From assembly GCA_018894995.1 (NCBI GenBank), contig JAHIOZ010000034.1, forward strand, positions 1-6,115: a stretch of DNA of 6,115 nt, written 5' to 3'. The notes beneath the pieces were generated by a model. That model was not told the DNA's origin and ran no database searches. It saw only the letters and a list, made by a program, of their open reading frames with translations. The translations under genes were made by a program, and so were the position numbers. The stretch is from Patescibacteria group bacterium. Its GTDB lineage: Bacteria; Patescibacteriota; Minisyncoccia; Phycocordibacterales; UBA12079. Of this stretch, positions 5,002 through 6,115 are shown in pieces. Each line of letters begins with the position of its first letter. Position 1 is the stretch's first letter.

Positions 5002-5313
5002 ATGAGCAAACTCGACCCAGATTTTTTCCGATTGGTCAGGGATATCCCGCCGGCGGAGATTGTTTCAAAGTTGGGGTTGAAAATTGAGCACACTTTCAAT
5101 CCTTTTTCACATTTGAACTTTTTTTGTTTTTGTCCTTTTCATAGAGAAAAAAGGCCTTCACTCCTTTTCTATTCAAACAGTAGTTGGCGTTGCCATGGTT
5201 GTGGCGAAGGAGGTGGCCCTTTTCGTTTTGTTCTTTTGTATTTAAACGGTGATTCCAACAAAGTAATTAGGTGGTTTCATAAAAATTTTGGAATTCCACT
5301 TCCGTGGAAATAA
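5002..5313 (+). CDS. Stand-alone CHC2 (DnaG primase-type) zinc-finger protein
   Basis: The 103-residue protein corresponds to the N-terminal zinc-binding domain of bacterial DnaG primase with nothing after it. The N-terminal part (about 6-30, VRDIPPAEIVSKLGLKIEH) resembles the helix preceding the finger in DnaG. The finger is FCPFHREKRPSL (43-54) plus WRCHGCGEGG (62-71), with ligands C44, H47, C64 and C67. FRFVLLYLNGD (74-84) follows as in primases. In DnaG this domain recognises the template start site, while the catalytic TOPRIM domain makes the primer; that domain is absent. Similar short CHC2 proteins occur in mobile elements and some small genomes. Possible roles are DNA or RNA binding, or a helper to a separate primase. 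The gene has its own promoter, structured leader, strong SD and terminator, so it appears functional. Confidence 0.85.
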   Translation: MSKLDPDFFRLVRDIPPAEIVSKLGLKIEHTFNPFSHLNFFCFCPFHREKRPSLLFYSNSSWRCHGCGEGGGPFRFVLLYLNGDSNKVIRWFHKNFGIPLPWK

Positions 5314-5341
5314 AAAGGTTTCGCTTTAGCGAAACCTTTTT
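5312..5341 (+). terminator. Strong intrinsic terminator after the CHC2 gene
   Basis: 5312-5325 pairs perfectly with 5328-5341 (14 bp, core AAAGGTTTCGCT), and the 3' arm ends in TTTTTT. The 5' arm begins inside the TAA stop codon (5311-5313). Its A-tract/T-tract symmetry could also stop transcription from the other strand. Confidence 0.88.
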
Positions 5342-5385
5342 TACTTTCAACTTTAAGGACTTTGTAACTTTTGACTAAATTTTAT

Positions 5386-5420
5386 TTGCTTTTTTTATCA
5401 TAATATAGTAGATTTATAAT
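5386..5420 (+). promoter_or_regulatory. Probable promoter region of rpsL
   Basis: A perfect TATAAT lies at 5415-5420 but without a good -35. TTGCTT (5386-5391) is 17 bp from TAGATT (5409-5414). Either would start transcription around 5421-5427, ahead of the structured leader. Which is used cannot be decided by eye. Confidence 0.4.
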
Positions 5421-5454
5421 CACTTGAAATTGAGTTTAGTAGATTAGGGAAGCG

Positions 5455-5568
5455 ACCCGTGTTAAATATCATTTGAATTTCACAAAATTCAAATGAATCA
5501 AATTTTTACAAAATTTGATTTAACAGGGTGATATTTTTCTAATTCGCTTTGCTCATAAGAAAAATATC
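5455..5568 (+). promoter_or_regulatory. Structured rpsL leader: three-way junction plus start-adjacent hairpin
   Basis: P1 is 5455-5467 (ACCC, bulged G, TGTTAAAT) with 5518-5529. P2 is 12 bp (5469-5480/5485-5496, loop CACA). P3 is 10 bp (5497-5506/5510-5519, loop TAC). Its outer pairs compete with the inner pairs of P1. P4 is a perfect 11-bp hairpin (5530-5540/5558-5568) ending one base before the ATG. No SD is present. The same fold precedes rpmB; the last 42 nt (5526-5567) match that copy at 35 positions. Confidence 0.78.
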
Positions 5569-5979
5569 ATGTCAACAGTAAGTCAATTAGTTAGAAAAAG
5601 CAGAAAAAAAGTTATTAAAAAGCCAAAAGCGATTGCTTTGAGGCGTGGTTTTAATGCTAAAAAAAATAAGCCGACTTTCTACCCGTCTCCTTTTAAAAGA
5701 GGTGTGTGTACAAAAGTAACAACAAAAACTCCGAAGAAACCAAACTCAGCTGTTCGAAAGATTGCCAGAGTTCGTTTAACAAATGGATTGGAAGTAACCG
5801 CTTACATTCCGGGTATGGGTCATGGATTGCAAGAGCACTCCGTTGTGGTGTTAAGAGGCGGTAGAGTAAAGGATGTCGGAATTCGTTATACTATCGTTCG
5901 AGGGAGACTTGATGCGACCGGTGTTGAGAAGAGAAAGAAAGGAAGAAGTCGATATGGGGCGAAGAAACCGAAAAATTAA
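5569..5979 (+). CDS. rpsL: 30S ribosomal protein uS12
   Basis: The 136-residue protein is a component of the decoding centre. MSTVSQLVRKSRKK opens as usual. TKTPKKPNSAVRKIARVRLT (52-71) holds the PKKPNS loop where streptomycin-resistance changes map, with the lysine intact. EVTAYIPGMGHGLQEHSVV (75-93) and GRSRYGAKKPK (125-135) are canonical. Compared with the usual 123-124 residues there is a 13-residue insertion around 27-40 (NAKKNKPTFYPSP), which I recall from Parcubacteria S12. One residue is also missing in the second decoding loop: RVKDVGIRY (99-107) where most bacteria have K-D-L-P-G. It is followed by a probable rpsG, as in the str operon. There is no SD; the start is preceded by a hairpin and a long structured leader. 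Confidence 0.97.
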   Translation: MSTVSQLVRKSRKKVIKKPKAIALRRGFNAKKNKPTFYPSPFKRGVCTKVTTKTPKKPNSAVRKIARVRLTNGLEVTAYIPGMGHGLQEHSVVVLRGGRVKDVGIRYTIVRGRLDATGVEKRKKGRSRYGAKKPKN

Positions 5980-6098
5980 AATTTTTTACAAAAATTTCAG
6001 AATTAAGATTGAAGAATAATGAATTACGGGACAAATTTTGCGAAGCAAAATTTGTCACTATAACCCTAAACGCTAAATGCTATAACCCTATAAAAAAC
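5980..6098 (+). other. rpsL-rpsG spacer with hairpin and short direct repeat
   Basis: A perfect 12-bp hairpin (6030-6041/6045-6056, loop GAA) has no T-run after it, so it is not an obvious terminator. CTATAACCCTA occurs twice (6058-6068 and 6080-6090), 22 bp apart, just before the rpsG start. No SD is seen. Confidence 0.6.
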
Positions 6099-6115
6099 AT
6101 GAGAAGACCAATTAA
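6099..6115 (+). CDS. rpsG: Probable 30S ribosomal protein uS7, first codons only
   Basis: An ATG at 6099 opens a frame reading M-R-R-P-I before the window ends. The basic MRR start and the position directly after rpsL fit uS7, which follows S12 in nearly all bacteria. The call rests mainly on gene order. Confidence 0.6.

Noticed and set aside
6030..6056. Terminator between rpsL and rpsG
   Set aside because: No T-run follows the stem, and these genes are normally co-transcribed.

Overview
The window is AT-rich and holds eight coding regions, two of them cut by the window edges. They are separated by long intergenic gaps full of perfect inverted repeats. The best guess for the host is a Patescibacteria/CPR bacterium, most likely Parcubacteria-like. 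The grounds are small AT-rich genes, several starts without a Shine-Dalgarno (SD) sequence, an RNase J with a long basic N-terminal tail, a free-standing ComEC-type metallo-beta-lactamase, and an S12 with a 13-residue insertion that I associate from memory with Parcubacteria. The MlaC-like protein is unexpected for such a host, because the Mla system normally serves an outer membrane.

Layout: 1-903 (minus) is the 5' part of an RNase J gene. The 904-1574 gap carries ATAATCCGAA repeats, a GC-rich folded element, several short palindromes and a perfect 32-bp inverted repeat. 1575-2222 (plus) is the MlaC/Ttg2D-like protein with its own promoter and terminator. 2310-3212 (plus) is a membrane-anchored ComEC-like hydrolase. 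It converges on rpmB (bL28, 3265-3507, minus) across a perfect 40-bp inverted repeat that starts in one stop codon and covers the last codons of the other gene. 3508-3953 holds the structured rpmB leader, its promoter and degenerate repeats. 3954-4559 (plus) is a site-2-protease-like membrane peptidase. 4811-5001 is a probable structured leader ahead of a 103-residue protein made of a primase-type CHC2 zinc finger (5002-5313), which ends in a strong terminator. 5569-5979 is rpsL (S12), and the first codons of a probable rpsG (S7) follow at 6099.

The most notable signal is a shared RNA leader in front of the two ribosomal protein genes rpmB and rpsL, which lie about 2 kb apart on opposite strands. 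Both leaders fold into the same three-way junction: a 12-bp closing stem with one bulged purine at the same place, a 12-bp arm, and a 10-bp arm with a 3-nt loop. A 42-nt tail follows, identical at 35 positions, and it forms a hairpin touching or containing the start codon. The two arms have unrelated sequences in the two copies yet pair perfectly in both. This suggests either a conserved cis-regulatory RNA coordinating ribosomal protein synthesis or a mobile or self-copying element lodged before both genes. I do not recognise it as a described family.
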